A DNA stretch of 33,341 bases from a virus: positions 1 through 33,341 of IMG/VR virus record IMGVR_UViG_3300025592_000041, one strand, 5' to 3'. Below are positions 14,369 to 25,300 of this stretch, piece by piece. Position 1 is the stretch's first letter. Each line of letters begins with the position of its first letter. The position numbers and the translations under genes were made by a program. The notes beneath the pieces were generated by a model, which saw only the letters and a program-made list of their open reading frames with translations, did no database searches and was not told the origin of the DNA.

Positions 14369-17300
14369 TTAAAGCTCTAGAGCCGCCAAACGGGACTCAA
14401 GCTCCTGCACCGACGCAACTAAATCTGCCATTATAGCCCTCTCGTTAAAGTCTGTAGGAACAGCCTCTTCCAAATTGGGCTCAGGATCAGCACCAGGAAG
14501 CATTCGTTTCTCCATGCCAACATTGCTCTGATCAATCCAGCCCCACTGAGCCATCCAGTGATCTACCTCAGCCACTTCTTCAGCAATAAAACCCCTCTGC
14601 TTTTCGTAGGGTATCATCTCATTATTACCTAGCTCCATATATTCTTTTTTAAAATTAAAGGCTACAGGTCGCAAAGCCTTAATTCTTGACAAAGAGCTAC
14701 GTCTATCTAAAGTAATAATATTTTCCTTGAGGTCCCTCCTGGATGACAACGAATACAGAACATTTCCACTAATTTTAACATTTGCAGACCCCGTGCTAGA
14801 TGCCAAGGCTGCAGCGACATGGCCGCCAACTCCCACGCCTATGCCCCAGTATGTGCTACCACCCTGCATATACAGCCAAGTTGTACTGCCTCTAAAGCCC
14901 ATTCCGGCTCCCGTACTGCTGGTAAACGAGTACGCCGGATTAGTTGAAGTTCCCATAATTCCAGAACGCAAGCCAGCACTAGATAGATTCAGCCTAGTTG
15001 ATCCGGCCGTTGCGAAATCTAGCTGATCTGCAATGCTACGATACATCCCCGTGTCAGGGTCGCTGGTAAACGAATACGACGGCAACGATGCGATACCATT
15101 CACACTCCTCATTTGCTGATACGAGGTATTAAAGGATCCTGCTGTTTGAAATGCCGCCGCTGCACCATAATAAAGCTTAGTAGCTCCGGTACCTTGAATC
15201 TCTACACCTTTTACGGCGCCATTATTGGCCCTCAGGTTACCACTGGCGCCAGATCCTCCTTGCAAGACTATACCGCTATTATTACTAATTGTTCCCGTCA
15301 TTACCCCACCTGACAGTGGGAGGTATGAATGAGCATGGCTAGTTAGAGAATACTGTGGATGATCATTGTCTCCCAGGCCGGTTAGCAGTCCATGATCTCC
15401 ACCACTACCGGTAGTTCCAAAAGTAACACCAGTCATATGTCCTAAACCATCTACTGTAACAGTTTTCACAAATTGACCCGTAGAGGACTGAGTGCCAGTC
15501 AGAGCGCTGCTGTCAGTATGACTAATAACATCTGCAGCGCTAATAGTGATTCCAGTACCAGAAGTATAGGTCGTTCCACCTACGGCAGAACCATTCCATA
15601 TTAAATCACCGCCAACGTTTCTAGAGAGCATATAGCTACCTGAGCTATTGGTGGGTGTTCCTGTCAAAGTCAAGCCATTATTAACAGTTACAGCCCCATT
15701 GTTTACCAGCAGTGCCGTCTCTACAGAAAATCTAATGTTGCCAGACTCCTTCGTCATGGCAATATCGCCAGCAAGGTTCCATGTTGGCTGGTCAGCATTA
15801 GTCTGGGCGATGCCCATGCGAATATCGCCACCGCTATAGCCTCGTAGGATAATCTTACTACCGGCAGTCCTTATTATTCCAGAAACACTGTTTAAACCTA
15901 CTGCATTGTAGTCTGTGTCAAGAATAACGTTATGCGTAGAAACATTGGTGATGTTACCATCATTAATTTCCCAAGCCTTGCCAGTTTCAACATCACTCCC
16001 CGAAACACCGCCCCCTATACGAGCGTACAGCAGATACGCCCCTCCCCAATTTGCAATCTGATAGTTTGCAGCACCGTAAGTAGCATGAGCGCCCCACCAC
16101 ATATTACCAGCAGTATCGACATGCCAAGAAGTAGAATCTGCACCACCAAGATCTATAGAACCATTCTTGAACGTTATTTGTCCAGATGAAGAGATTTTAG
16201 TGTCTGCACCTGCGTAGCTCGTAGATGTCCCCCACCACATATTACCAGCAGTATCGACATGCCAAGCATTAGAGCCTAAAGCCATGCCGTTTGCAGTATC
16301 AAGCCAGTAACCACTATTAGCGCTAGTGAACGATGTCTTAGAGCCCAAACGAATGAATGGAGTCCCGGCGCCATTGGTACTAAAAATAACTGTGCCTGTA
16401 CCCGAACCGGTTTGAATAACATTTGAAGCAATAGTCCAACCAGTTGTTTCTCCACCTATAGTGCCACTAGTGGCGTGAATGGTACCTCTAGCTACTATAT
16501 TATTTACATACGCATTACCGCTACCATCAATCTGCCAACCAGAAGTGGCAGACACATAGTTGCTACTCTGGATATATTTACCAACTGTAATCGTCAATGA
16601 AGACAGCTCGTCAGCAGTAATGCTGTTAGCAGCAATTTCAGTAGCAGTGATAGTACCAGCAAAAATCTCATTAGCCGTAATAGTATTAGCCTGAACATCC
16701 ACACCGGCATTGATCTCTAGAACATTAATAGCAGATGCCGCCGAATCTGTGGCAGTCCCTGCGCCACTGGCGCCACCATCAGCAGTGTCCTTATAGTAAA
16801 CCCATGAAGAATAGTTCCCCGAGCTATCTACAGCCCTGATACGCAGGTAGTAATCAATCTTTGTACCGCCTGCACTAGCTCTCACATCTAGATTGTTAAC
16901 CAGAAAATATGAACTCTTAGATAGACCCGCCGCCTTAAGGTTGCTAGCACTATCGAACGATGCGGCGACGTTGCTAATAGACACCTGATACTCGTACCTG
17001 CCTCGCATCTTCTTCACATCGTACTCAGTATTCTCGTCTAGATAAATAAATAAACCCTTGAACGCAGGCTTAACCCCTTCATCAAAATTGCTAAAATCAT
17101 CATTAAAAGTAGGGCTAGTGGGCGGGGTAGTATCAACTGCAGGGGCGATACCAGAAGATGAAGAGGCAACACCGCGGATTCCTATCGAGCTTATAACATA
17201 GACCTTAGCCTTATAATAAAGTTGACCACCATCACCCGCATTATTATCAATCCTTTCAAACCTGTACGAGAGACCCGTTGTCTCAACCGTCTGCATGATA

Positions 17301-17704
17301 TTGTATGTTCCACTAATCCCAGATTCGCTCTTATATAACTCAACCAAGAAACTCTTATAGCTGCTGTCTGCATCAAAAGTCCACGAAACATCAATAAAGA
17401 TATTGCCATCAGACGTAGTAGAGGCAGATGAAGTGACATTAAGGTTACTCACCGCCGCAGGTATAGAGCCATCAATAACAATGGTCGAATTGCCGTCACC
17501 AACTGTGAGATGAGTAGTGCGAAGGGCGCCGTTCTGCACGACTGCACCTATAAGAGCCTTAAGCTGCTCACCATCCACAATATCGTAAATGTCATACGAA
17601 CTAAAATCAATCTTAGATGAGTTATCACCATCGTGACTATGGCCAGCCATGCGATAGAAAGTTACTCTATTTTCAGAAATCCCCTCGCCGTCTTCAAGAG
17701 CCAT
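14369..17704 (-). CDS. Tail fiber with FN3 domain and C-terminal S74 intramolecular chaperone
   Basis: A 1111-residue protein. After an N-terminal segment, a fibronectin type III-like domain is seen at about 80-190 (AVSNLNVT, IDVSWTFD, YYKAKVYV). A repetitive stalk starts near 338 with pseudo-repeats of the form TITANEI/TITATEI/SITADEL. Beta-helical repeats follow, two holding the same WHVDTAGNMWWG element. The last 125 residues are an endosialidase-type chaperone (peptidase S74): SSRRDLKENI, GFIAEEVAEV and a terminal coiled coil (MADLVASVQELESRLAAL). In this family the Ser and the Lys five residues later drive self-cleavage after trimerisation; both are present. It should be a host-recognition fiber. 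GGGAGG precedes the ATG. Confidence 0.87.
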   Translation of the reverse strand: MALEDGEGISENRVTFYRMAGHSHDGDNSSKIDFSSYDIYDIVDGEQLKALIGAVVQNGALRTTHLTVGDGNSTIVIDGSIPAAVSNLNVTSSASTTSDGNIFIDVSWTFDADSSYKSFLVELYKSESGISGTYNIMQTVETTGLSYRFERIDNNAGDGGQLYYKAKVYVISSIGIRGVASSSSGIAPAVDTTPPTSPTFNDDFSNFDEGVKPAFKGLFIYLDENTEYDVKKMRGRYEYQVSISNVAASFDSASNLKAAGLSKSSYFLVNNLDVRASAGGTKIDYYLRIRAVDSSGNYSSWVYYKDTADGGASGAGTATDSAASAINVLEINAGVDVQANTITANEIFAGTITATEIAANSITADELSSLTITVGKYIQSSNYVSATSGWQIDGSGNAYVNNIVARGTIHATSGTIGGETTGWTIASNVIQTGSGTGTVIFSTNGAGTPFIRLGSKTSFTSANSGYWLDTANGMALGSNAWHVDTAGNMWWGTSTSYAGADTKISSSGQITFKNGSIDLGGADSTSWHVDTAGNMWWGAHATYGAANYQIANWGGAYLLYARIGGGVSGSDVETGKAWEINDGNITNVSTHNVILDTDYNAVGLNSVSGIIRTAGSKIILRGYSGGDIRMGIAQTNADQPTWNLAGDIAMTKESGNIRFSVETALLVNNGAVTVNNGLTLTGTPTNSSGSYMLSRNVGGDLIWNGSAVGGTTYTSGTGITISAADVISHTDSSALTGTQSSTGQFVKTVTVDGLGHMTGVTFGTTGSGGDHGLLTGLGDNDHPQYSLTSHAHSYLPLSGGVMTGTISNNSGIVLQGGSGASGNLRANNGAVKGVEIQGTGATKLYYGAAAAFQTAGSFNTSYQQMRSVNGIASLPSYSFTSDPDTGMYRSIADQLDFATAGSTRLNLSSAGLRSGIMGTSTNPAYSFTSSTGAGMGFRGSTTWLYMQGGSTYWGIGVGVGGHVAAALASSTGSANVKISGNVLYSLSSRRDLKENIITLDRRSSLSRIKALRPVAFNFKKEYMELGNNEMIPYEKQRGFIAEEVAEVDHWMAQWGWIDQSNVGMEKRMLPGADPEPNLEEAVPTDFNERAIMADLVASVQELESRLAALEL
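16092..16128 (-). repeat. 37-nt direct repeat, copy 1 (within fiber gene)
   Basis: This stretch is identical over 37 bases to 16230-16266, 138 bases away (46 codons, so the repeats are in the same frame). It encodes the WHVDTAGNMWWG element of the fiber stalk. Identity at the third codon positions suggests a recent duplication or gene conversion. Confidence 0.85.
16230..16266 (-). repeat. 37-nt direct repeat, copy 2 (within fiber gene)
   Basis: Perfect copy of 16092-16128 in the same frame of the fiber gene. The region between copies encodes part of the repetitive stalk, so loss or gain of one unit would stay in frame and change stalk length by 46 residues. Confidence 0.85.
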
Positions 17705-20700
17705 CTATGCCGCCTCCCTGAGAGTCAGCTTCTGTGTTAGCCCGCCATCATATTTCATACTTATCTCAATCACCCAATATTCTTTATTAGAGATGCTCAA
17801 ATTGTCAAACGTCTCTATCTTTATTCTATCACCCAATTGCAACTGAGGCACGCCTGCAGCATCAATAGATAGAATCATTACCACATCTTGGAACTTATCA
17901 CGTACAAAGCTAGCAATAATTTCTGCCCACGAAGCGGAGGTGATAAACTTATTCACAATCTCAATCGCCTTGAGCCCATACTTCTTGATGCTTGGATGAT
18001 TAGAAGCAGACTGCTTTACAACCTGTTGCGACTGGGATTTAACATTGATAGGTACGCCAGCAATAGAAGTAAAGTAACCCAGCTTAGTCACAGCATTGCT
18101 GCCCTCAAGGTATACCAAATCTCCAATATTGACATCATCACTAGCGCTAATCACCAACTTGGCACTAAACGGTGTCGGCTCCCATAGATCAATCGTAGCC
18201 AATGGTGTATCTTCAAAATCAATCAAAGCAATCAGAGGGTACCTGATGTCAACCGCCGGGGTTTGACTATACTTAACCTCAAAAAACTTAGATTCACGGA
18301 CCTTGGTTGTCTCACCGCCAACTACAGCAGTATGCGCAACAGCCGTGGTGCCAAACATCCCCCTAGTTAAACCTTCAAGCGTATAAGCAGTTTTATTATT
18401 ATACTGAACAATCTCATTATCAACCCTAAAATAGCCAGAATCGTACCAAGGGAACTCACCCTGAGTCGTTGTGACCGACATACTGGTCTGGGAGGCTGTC
18501 ATATTCGCTGAGAGGCCCGCCACGACCATCGTAGTAGGGCTAGGTGGCCTCCAGATGCCCTGACGGCCAGCCGCCTCAATCGTAGGATTATTGACCGTCA
18601 CAGTCACCTTATTCGCCTGGAGATCAATAGGAGTGCTGCCGCCAATGATAAATGAATCGTCAGAGATAGTCTTTTGAACCGTCGTATGCCTGTCTATAAA
18701 CGACTCATAGAACCGGTTGTAGTGATGATAATTAAATTTATTATTCTCATCAAAATAGAACATTCCCAAATCCGCTGTAGCGATCTCCTGCATCAGATTG
18801 AAAGCATCAGTATCGTTACCCCACAGGTAGTCATACTTAATCAATTCAACCATGCTAATCACATAGTAGTTTTCCAGCACCTCCGCCAAAGTCAATGCCT
18901 GATTGTAGATAGCCAGCTGGTCGAACTTGCCATCAAAATAATAGTCAGCAGACGATCCTGACGAAGTATCGGAAGACTTCCCTATCAGAAAATCCCGGCT
19001 AGCCCAAGACGTATGGCCGCTGCCAGTGTCGGTGCCCTTCAATGCACCATTAATATAATAACTAAGCGTTGTACCATCATATGTAGCAACTACATGGGTC
19101 CACTTAGTCTGAGCAAAGTCACTACTGTCTGTAATAGACACAGAGAGAGTTTGAGAACCATCACGCAAATATACACCATTCCCCGACGTTGTGTAAAACA
19201 GGCCAACACCTTCAGTGGCGCTAGTGGCGTTATCAATATTGCCAGCATAAACACCCTCGCCACCAATAGCAGTATCAAACTGTGCTAGCACCTCAATCGA
19301 GTACTCACCAGTATAGTTATCAGACGCAGAAGCAGATAGGTTATATGAAACATCATAAGGAATCTTGACATGCTGATAATTAGCATTGCTAGTGTTATTA
19401 AAGATAACAGATTCGTTGTTAGAATCAGAAGTGATGCCCCCAGGTTCACTCAATCGCACAGAAGAGGAAGAATTTAAATATATACCATTATTATAATGAT
19501 CATCATCATAAGCCGTACTATAAGTCTCTCTAACTCCAATAGAATCTCTAGCCGCCACAAGTGCAGTGTCAGAAGTGGGGACATTGCTCCAAGATGCGCC
19601 ACCGTTAGTAGAATATTGCCAAACAAGCTTTTGCGTTCCATACCAATGGTAATAATCTATTTCAATTTGATACGTAGCATTTTGACGCAGCGTACCAACG
19701 TCTACATCATATACATTATCGACATTATAAGGCGTATCTACGTTAACATACTCGTCTACTATCATGACATCATTCATTTTGACCCTGATGCCTCCATTCT
19801 GAGTAGTAAACCTGAATCTCACATTGCCAGAAGAGGGAGATACGTAAAACGTATAAAATCGTGCATTAATATAATAGGGGAACCCTCCCGAAGTCTGGCC
19901 GGAAGTAAACACATTAGAGGAGCCATTGTTCAACCCATTGATTGTTAGAGCATTAGTAGCAGAGCTAACAACCTCTCTTGCAGTAGGCGCAGCAGCAAAA
20001 TTGATCTGCTTAACAGTGTCTCTCAGAGCATTATACTCAACATCAATATCTACAATAGGCTTCCAACGATCCTGCTCCTTGTTCCACCAGTTGGCCCAAA
20101 TACCACTATCGGCCGTATTAGAAATAATTGTTTCATTAAAGGGATTGCCATCAGTAAACCTTAGATGCACTACGCCACCCTTATCAACAACCTCATCTTC
20201 AAACCTCTTTAAATAATCAACATCAGCACGCGGGAAGTTTGTCTTTAAAGCTAGATCCGTAACAGCACGCCCAGCAAGAACATCCTCAATCAAGAATCCG
20301 TCATCTATCAACAACTCAGAAAGGAATTTTGTGTAATCTCTGAACTGACCTTGTATTTGCATCCCCGCAGAGATATTCCAATTATCAACCCAGAATGTAC
20401 CATATGGTACATACTCGTATGTCTCAGTATTCTCATCAATCAATACACCCATGTCTACCACAATCTTTATATCTTTTCTAACATATCTGCCAACACCAGC
20501 AGTCGAGAAAGGACTAAACCTGCTAGAGGTATTATCCAGACTGAAAGTGCCAGAGTTGGCAGCAGTGGCGCCGACTGGCAAGGAACTATCATGAACAGTG
20601 TGGACCTTGTTCACACTGAGAGATGTCAGATAGGGAGTAACATCTTCTCTATAAATTGGAGAAACTTCATTAAACCGTGCGTGATCATCCTTATTGCGTG

Positions 20701-21352
20701 TAGCCAGGGCAGTAACCCTCACACCTATAAGATCAAAATAGTCACCACTATTAATCTCAGACTCATAATAGTAAGATCCAACCGGTATGCTAGCTGACGA
20801 GGTGTGTACAATCCAAGTCGATGCACCAGCCTTTTTATATTCAACTTTAATACTACTAACTTGACCATAAAACTCTGAAGTGTTTACTCTGATATGAGTA
20901 GCTCTTGCCGAGTCAAACACAAGCTGGACGTATGGCTCAGAGCCAGATGCGAAAGTTCCATCCACAGCGCTTGAGCGACTACCGCTCCACCAGCCATACT
21001 CGTATCTATCTTTATTTTCATCCGGCATAGCAGCCCAACGTCCATCGGCACGAATAGTCTGTCCGTTTACGTCCAAGGCGCCACAAACTCCCCACAGATA
21101 AGACTGACGTTCAAACCCATTAGCAGATTGCGCCGGAGCAAAGAAGTGGCCGACATCTCCCTTGGCGCTGCTTGAATGAGCATCATTGGTTGTTGCCTGG
21201 ACTGACTGAATCTCGCCACCAACCGTGTACTCTAAGTGACGACTATCTAGCCAGTCAATCATCACCCTGGCTTTAGTTGTAAGCACAGAACTATCTACAG
21301 CATCAGTAAAGGCCGTAGAAAGGGCACTCCCTGCGGTGTTAGTCGTTATCAC
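17705..21352 (-). CDS. Large tail-tip protein with PA14-like and LamG-like domains
   Basis: A 1215-residue protein. Residues about 240-400 (VTPYLTSLSVNK, SGTFSLDNTSSRFSPF, YGTFWVDNW, YTKFLSELL) read like the beta-rich tail-tip module of actinophage minor tail proteins. A PA14-like segment lies near 485-595 (YFYVSP-like strands, RFRFTTQNGG, YQIEIDYYHWYG). A LamG/concanavalin-like lectin domain follows at about 655-830 (EYSIEVLAQF, WTHVVATYDG, LSYYINGALKG, FDGKFDQLAIYNQALT). The C-terminus returns to a baseplate-like module. It probably forms the tail tip and binds glycans. GTG 21352 overlaps the upstream stop as GTGA, and the fiber gene starts directly after its stop. Confidence 0.8.
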   Translation of the reverse strand: MITTNTAGSALSTAFTDAVDSSVLTTKARVMIDWLDSRHLEYTVGGEIQSVQATTNDAHSSSAKGDVGHFFAPAQSANGFERQSYLWGVCGALDVNGQTIRADGRWAAMPDENKDRYEYGWWSGSRSSAVDGTFASGSEPYVQLVFDSARATHIRVNTSEFYGQVSSIKVEYKKAGASTWIVHTSSASIPVGSYYYESEINSGDYFDLIGVRVTALATRNKDDHARFNEVSPIYREDVTPYLTSLSVNKVHTVHDSSLPVGATAANSGTFSLDNTSSRFSPFSTAGVGRYVRKDIKIVVDMGVLIDENTETYEYVPYGTFWVDNWNISAGMQIQGQFRDYTKFLSELLIDDGFLIEDVLAGRAVTDLALKTNFPRADVDYLKRFEDEVVDKGGVVHLRFTDGNPFNETIISNTADSGIWANWWNKEQDRWKPIVDIDVEYNALRDTVKQINFAAAPTAREVVSSATNALTINGLNNGSSNVFTSGQTSGGFPYYINARFYTFYVSPSSGNVRFRFTTQNGGIRVKMNDVMIVDEYVNVDTPYNVDNVYDVDVGTLRQNATYQIEIDYYHWYGTQKLVWQYSTNGGASWSNVPTSDTALVAARDSIGVRETYSTAYDDDHYNNGIYLNSSSSVRLSEPGGITSDSNNESVIFNNTSNANYQHVKIPYDVSYNLSASASDNYTGEYSIEVLAQFDTAIGGEGVYAGNIDNATSATEGVGLFYTTSGNGVYLRDGSQTLSVSITDSSDFAQTKWTHVVATYDGTTLSYYINGALKGTDTGSGHTSWASRDFLIGKSSDTSSGSSADYYFDGKFDQLAIYNQALTLAEVLENYYVISMVELIKYDYLWGNDTDAFNLMQEIATADLGMFYFDENNKFNYHHYNRFYESFIDRHTTVQKTISDDSFIIGGSTPIDLQANKVTVTVNNPTIEAAGRQGIWRPPSPTTMVVAGLSANMTASQTSMSVTTTQGEFPWYDSGYFRVDNEIVQYNNKTAYTLEGLTRGMFGTTAVAHTAVVGGETTKVRESKFFEVKYSQTPAVDIRYPLIALIDFEDTPLATIDLWEPTPFSAKLVISASDDVNIGDLVYLEGSNAVTKLGYFTSIAGVPINVKSQSQQVVKQSASNHPSIKKYGLKAIEIVNKFITSASWAEIIASFVRDKFQDVVMILSIDAAGVPQLQLGDRIKIETFDNLSISNKEYWVIEISMKYDGGLTQKLTLREAA

Positions 21353-21822
21353 AGCTCCACCAAGCTAATAGAAACATCATACAACACTCCGCCAGCCGAA
21401 TTGCGACGCATAACCAACGACTCGTTATACCTATCAGCATAAACACTGTACTGAGAGTAACCCGTACCATCTGGCTTCTTAACATATAGGATTAAAGCCT
21501 TCTTACTACTGGCTAACGTCTTCAACTCAATACGCCCCCTACGGCCATCATAAGTATCAGCAGACGCATCTGGTAGGTTCGTCCAGTTTAAGGACACAGA
21601 CACCTTGGCAACATTGCGTGGATAGTAGTGCCGATTATACCCGGCAGTAGTATTAACGCTCTTAGTGCCTATCTGTTTAACGCTAAGGCTTGTCTTACGG
21701 CCATGATCTGTCACAGCAAAATCATTAATCATGATATACGGCCTATCACGCCACGCACCATAAATAGTAAGACTAGCACTCCCCGCCCCAGAGATTGCGG
21801 CATCGCCAGCAACAACAGCCAT
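21349..21822 (-). CDS. Distal tail protein, paralog B
   Basis: A 157-residue beta-rich protein of unknown precise role. Its second half (KVSVSLNWTNLPD, then DGRRGRIELKTLASSKKALIL and YNESLVMRRNSAGGVLYDVS) aligns by eye with that of the upstream 166-residue protein, so the two are paralogs. The strand pattern fits small tail proteins between tape measure and tail tip, such as tail-tube-like or Dit-like subunits. ATG 21822 overlaps the stop of its paralog (TAATG), and its stop overlaps the start of the large tail-tip gene. No enzyme motif is seen. Confidence 0.7.
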   Translation of the reverse strand: MAVVAGDAAISGAGSASLTIYGAWRDRPYIMINDFAVTDHGRKTSLSVKQIGTKSVNTTAGYNRHYYPRNVAKVSVSLNWTNLPDASADTYDGRRGRIELKTLASSKKALILYVKKPDGTGYSQYSVYADRYNESLVMRRNSAGGVLYDVSISLVEL

Positions 21823-22322
21823 TATAGACCCTCAAATGTAATAGAAACATCGTAATAATAACAGCCGTTGTTCTCATCCCTGCGCAGCAACGATTCATTG
21901 TAGCTAACCACCCTAGACATCTTGCTAGTATAATCAAAATCAGACTGATCTGAAGTATAGTCAGGTAGGTGCTCTACAAGAACATTCTTATCTAGAGTAG
22001 CGAGAGAGTACAAAAAATCCCGCCCCTCTCGACCATCAATTGTCATGCTGCTTGGACCGGGCAGATATGTGAAATTTAAAGTGTGCTTCTCAGGAGTACG
22101 AACATAATAACGCTTACTAGAGCCAGAAGCCAAAGCAACATTCTTAGCAATAGAACCAGACTCAGATGCAAACCGTCGGTTATGAGCAGTAATGTCACGA
22201 CCATTAGCCCTAAAAAGAGACTTGGGGATCTGCTTAGCCCCACCCTTGGCTTTATCAACAGAGTCTATAGCGTCCACAGAAGCGGCAGAGTGTATGAAAG
22301 CACTAGCAGCAACTAAGGCCAT
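21822..22322 (-). CDS. Distal tail protein, paralog A
   Basis: A 166-residue protein. The C-terminal half contains KHTLNFTYLPGPSS, DGREGRDFLYSLATLDKNVLV and YNESLLRRDENNGCYYYDVS, each matching a segment at the same place in the next gene. The N-terminal half differs, with an Ala/Ser-rich start and a basic region (QIPKSLFRANGRDITAHNRRF). ATG 22322 overlaps the tape measure stop (ATGA). Its place directly after the tape measure gene is where a Dit-like distal tail protein is usually encoded; the exact function is inferred. Confidence 0.7.
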   Translation of the reverse strand: MALVAASAFIHSAASVDAIDSVDKAKGGAKQIPKSLFRANGRDITAHNRRFASESGSIAKNVALASGSSKRYYVRTPEKHTLNFTYLPGPSSMTIDGREGRDFLYSLATLDKNVLVEHLPDYTSDQSDFDYTSKMSRVVSYNESLLRRDENNGCYYYDVSITFEGL

Positions 22323-25300
22323 CAGACACGCCCCCTTCTATTGTTATCCGCCATAGAGCTAATTCTGCGAGAGTCTAGCCCCTTGCTACGTTCGTGGCGA
22401 GGTGCAACGCTAATATTGTAGTCCTGCATCATACCTTCAAACCATTCCGGCTGTCCAATAAAGTTCTCAACGTAGATGTTAACTCCTCCAGAGTCACCAC
22501 CGCCGTCATAATTACGCTCACTGTTCATAGCCTCCAGGTTAGACAAGCCAACATTTTGAACAGCCTTAGCGTTCATCACATACTCGCCACCGTGAGCCAT
22601 GATCGGGACCATAGCAGAACGGAAGCCATTCAGATAACGACCATATTGTGCCTTAATAGCGCCACCATTGAATCTAGAACCATAATAATCGCTGTACTCA
22701 TCCGAGTCTACTCCAGAGAAACGAGGGTCGTTGGGATCATAACCATACCTGACGCCTGTACCGCCACCACTACCGACAACCCCGGGGCCACCAAATCCAC
22801 CCGTTCCACCAAAGTTAGCCCCAGGTGCCATTATGTATGGATCATCCTGGTACAGCCCCTCATACGGATCAACCCTGAATTCCGAACTTGGTGGCAGCAC
22901 TGTATCCTGCCTAAGCTTATCAGCCAAGAATAATTCAGGATTAACCATGACACTCTGCACCGTGTCAGTCATGGCATCTTCTATTAAGCCCTGAGCGACT
23001 TTAAGCTGTTCAATAATGTGAGGAATAGCCTTGTCCATAAATCCGGCCATCCATCCCTGGGCAATCAAGTCCCACTCCAAGGCGCCCTTCCACTCTTCGT
23101 TAACAAGATCAAATATTCTCTGGAACGGTGTTACTGGATCAAACTCAAGGAACGCCAACAGCCAATCTGACACAGCCTTAGATATTGTCGTTGCCACCTT
23201 CGTTGTTTCTTCATCGACAGCGACAGTCACGCCTGTGAACGCATTTGTAAACGTCACTTGCGCACCGTCAGACACTATGCCAATACTTCTAAACAGCTCA
23301 TTAAACCGACTAGTCAGTTCACTATCAATTATCGTAGCAAATTTTTGCAACGATACTGCTGCACCGCCTTCAGGACCGAACGCCTCTCCCATATGGTCCG
23401 CTAAGCCTGAGGTTATCTCAGATAGCTTAGCCTGAAGTTCTGCATCAGTTGCAGGAAGATCCTCAAGCATCGAATCGAAGCTGCCCTTAAGCCTATCACG
23501 AACATCCTTGAGACGATCCTTCTCGACCTTCTGCTCATCTTTAATCGTATCAATTGCAGCCCGACGCTTCTGATCAAGAAGGTACGAAGCCCGCCCCCCT
23601 GCTAGACCAGACAGAGACTCTTGCGACTTAGTTTTTGTAAGCCCAAACTGTACCGACAAATTGCGTGCATCTTCAACGCGCCCCTCATACAACGCAAGAG
23701 CCCTGTTGCGCACAAAATTCTCAGAATCGAGAGCCATCTTGTTTATGAGAGAACGACGATCACTCTCGTATTTAATTGTCCGAGTAAGTTCCTTCTCAGC
23801 TTCAACAACCTTTTGAATCACATTAATTCGTGTATCATAAGCAGACAGATAGACCTTTGTATATGCATCAAACTTCTTCATGCTGAGATCCATTAGATTA
23901 CGAAGTTCCTTTATCAAACGAGACTTAACCTTGCCTACGAAGGTATTAAATGCGTCTTGCATAGCCTCTGAAACTTCCTCTGCTATGCCTTCGCCTATCG
24001 GACCAGTGTCAACATCCGCAAAAACTCGATCCAAAAGATCGGGGAGCTTGTCATCAATATCGTCAGCTAAATTATTGCCCAGTCCAAACTCGCCCCCCAG
24101 AATACCCTCAAGAACGCCCCGGACAGCCCCTGCAGCATCAGCGCCCGCCACAGCATCTATACCATCAATAAGCTTCTCTAAGGCAAAATCTACACCATCA
24201 CCAATCGCACCAACAGCTATACCCAGCTTGTCCTGAATTAGTCCATTGAGACCCGCGCGGCCAGCCTGAATAACGTCAAACAGCGTATCAGCCTTCTCTT
24301 TGACATCATCTAAGCTCTCAGGAATCCTAAAGTCTATACTCCAACCCATACCAATCTTATCTAAAGCCCCGCCGAGAGTGTCCAGTGCGCTAAGAATTTT
24401 ATTAATAAGGGGCCTAGAGGTCTCTACAGCCCACAATATTGCCTCAACGAGCTTTCTCATTGCACCAATCACAAATGCTAGAACTCCATCAACAACCTTC
24501 CAGATCCCCCTGAATACCGGGACTATTGCATGCTCTAGAAGCCCAAAGAATGCTTTCCCGACCCACTGCAGAACACTAGCTATGACTTTAGCCTCCATCA
24601 AGAGCATGTCGATCCAAAACTCCATGATCTTGACAATCCAATACACCACAGAAGAAACAGTTTTGGAAATCTTCTCCCAATTCTTTCTCATCCAACCCAG
24701 AGCGGCACCTACGCCATCAGCAACTTTCTTAACCACAGTCAAAAAGAACCTAATAATAGGGGGTAGAAATGTCTGCATTACATTACGGACAACTTTAGCA
24801 AAGCCTAAGAATATGTTAGCGACTCCTTGTATAGTTCGACCAACGGCGTCCATGCCGCTAGCCGCTTCCTTGGAGCCATCTTTTGCCGTCTTGCCAAAGA
24901 TTTCACCAAAGATTTCAAAGAAAACTTTACCAATAGACAAGAAGGCTTCCTTCAGCACAGACAATGCTTTACTGAAGGTTCCAAACGAATTCTTACCAGC
25001 CTCTTTAAACATATCTAGATTAGATACCACATATGCCACAGCAGACCCAATAATCAGGAAGATTGCCAATATGCCTGAAGTCATCATGGCAAATTTAATA
25101 GCCTTGATAGCACCCTTAAACGCCATTCCAAACACTCCAGCGGAAATTATAGCCTGAACTCTAATCATTTTGAATACGGCGCTCATAGAGAATCTCAAGT
25201 TATCCATCTTCCCAGCAGCACTGTAGGCAGCGAGCGAGAATTTACTAGCAAAATGATCCGCTACGCCAGTCAACTTGCGACTCCAAGCTACAGCCATCTC

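Noticed and set aside
16092-16266. 37-base repeats as a CRISPR array or attachment site
   Set aside because: Only two copies, both inside an intact coding frame and encoding the same peptide element.
24300-25157. Plus-strand open frame of 285 codons inside the tape measure gene
   Set aside because: It is antisense to a clear tape measure protein, has no recognisable domain and a composition typical of a shadow frame.
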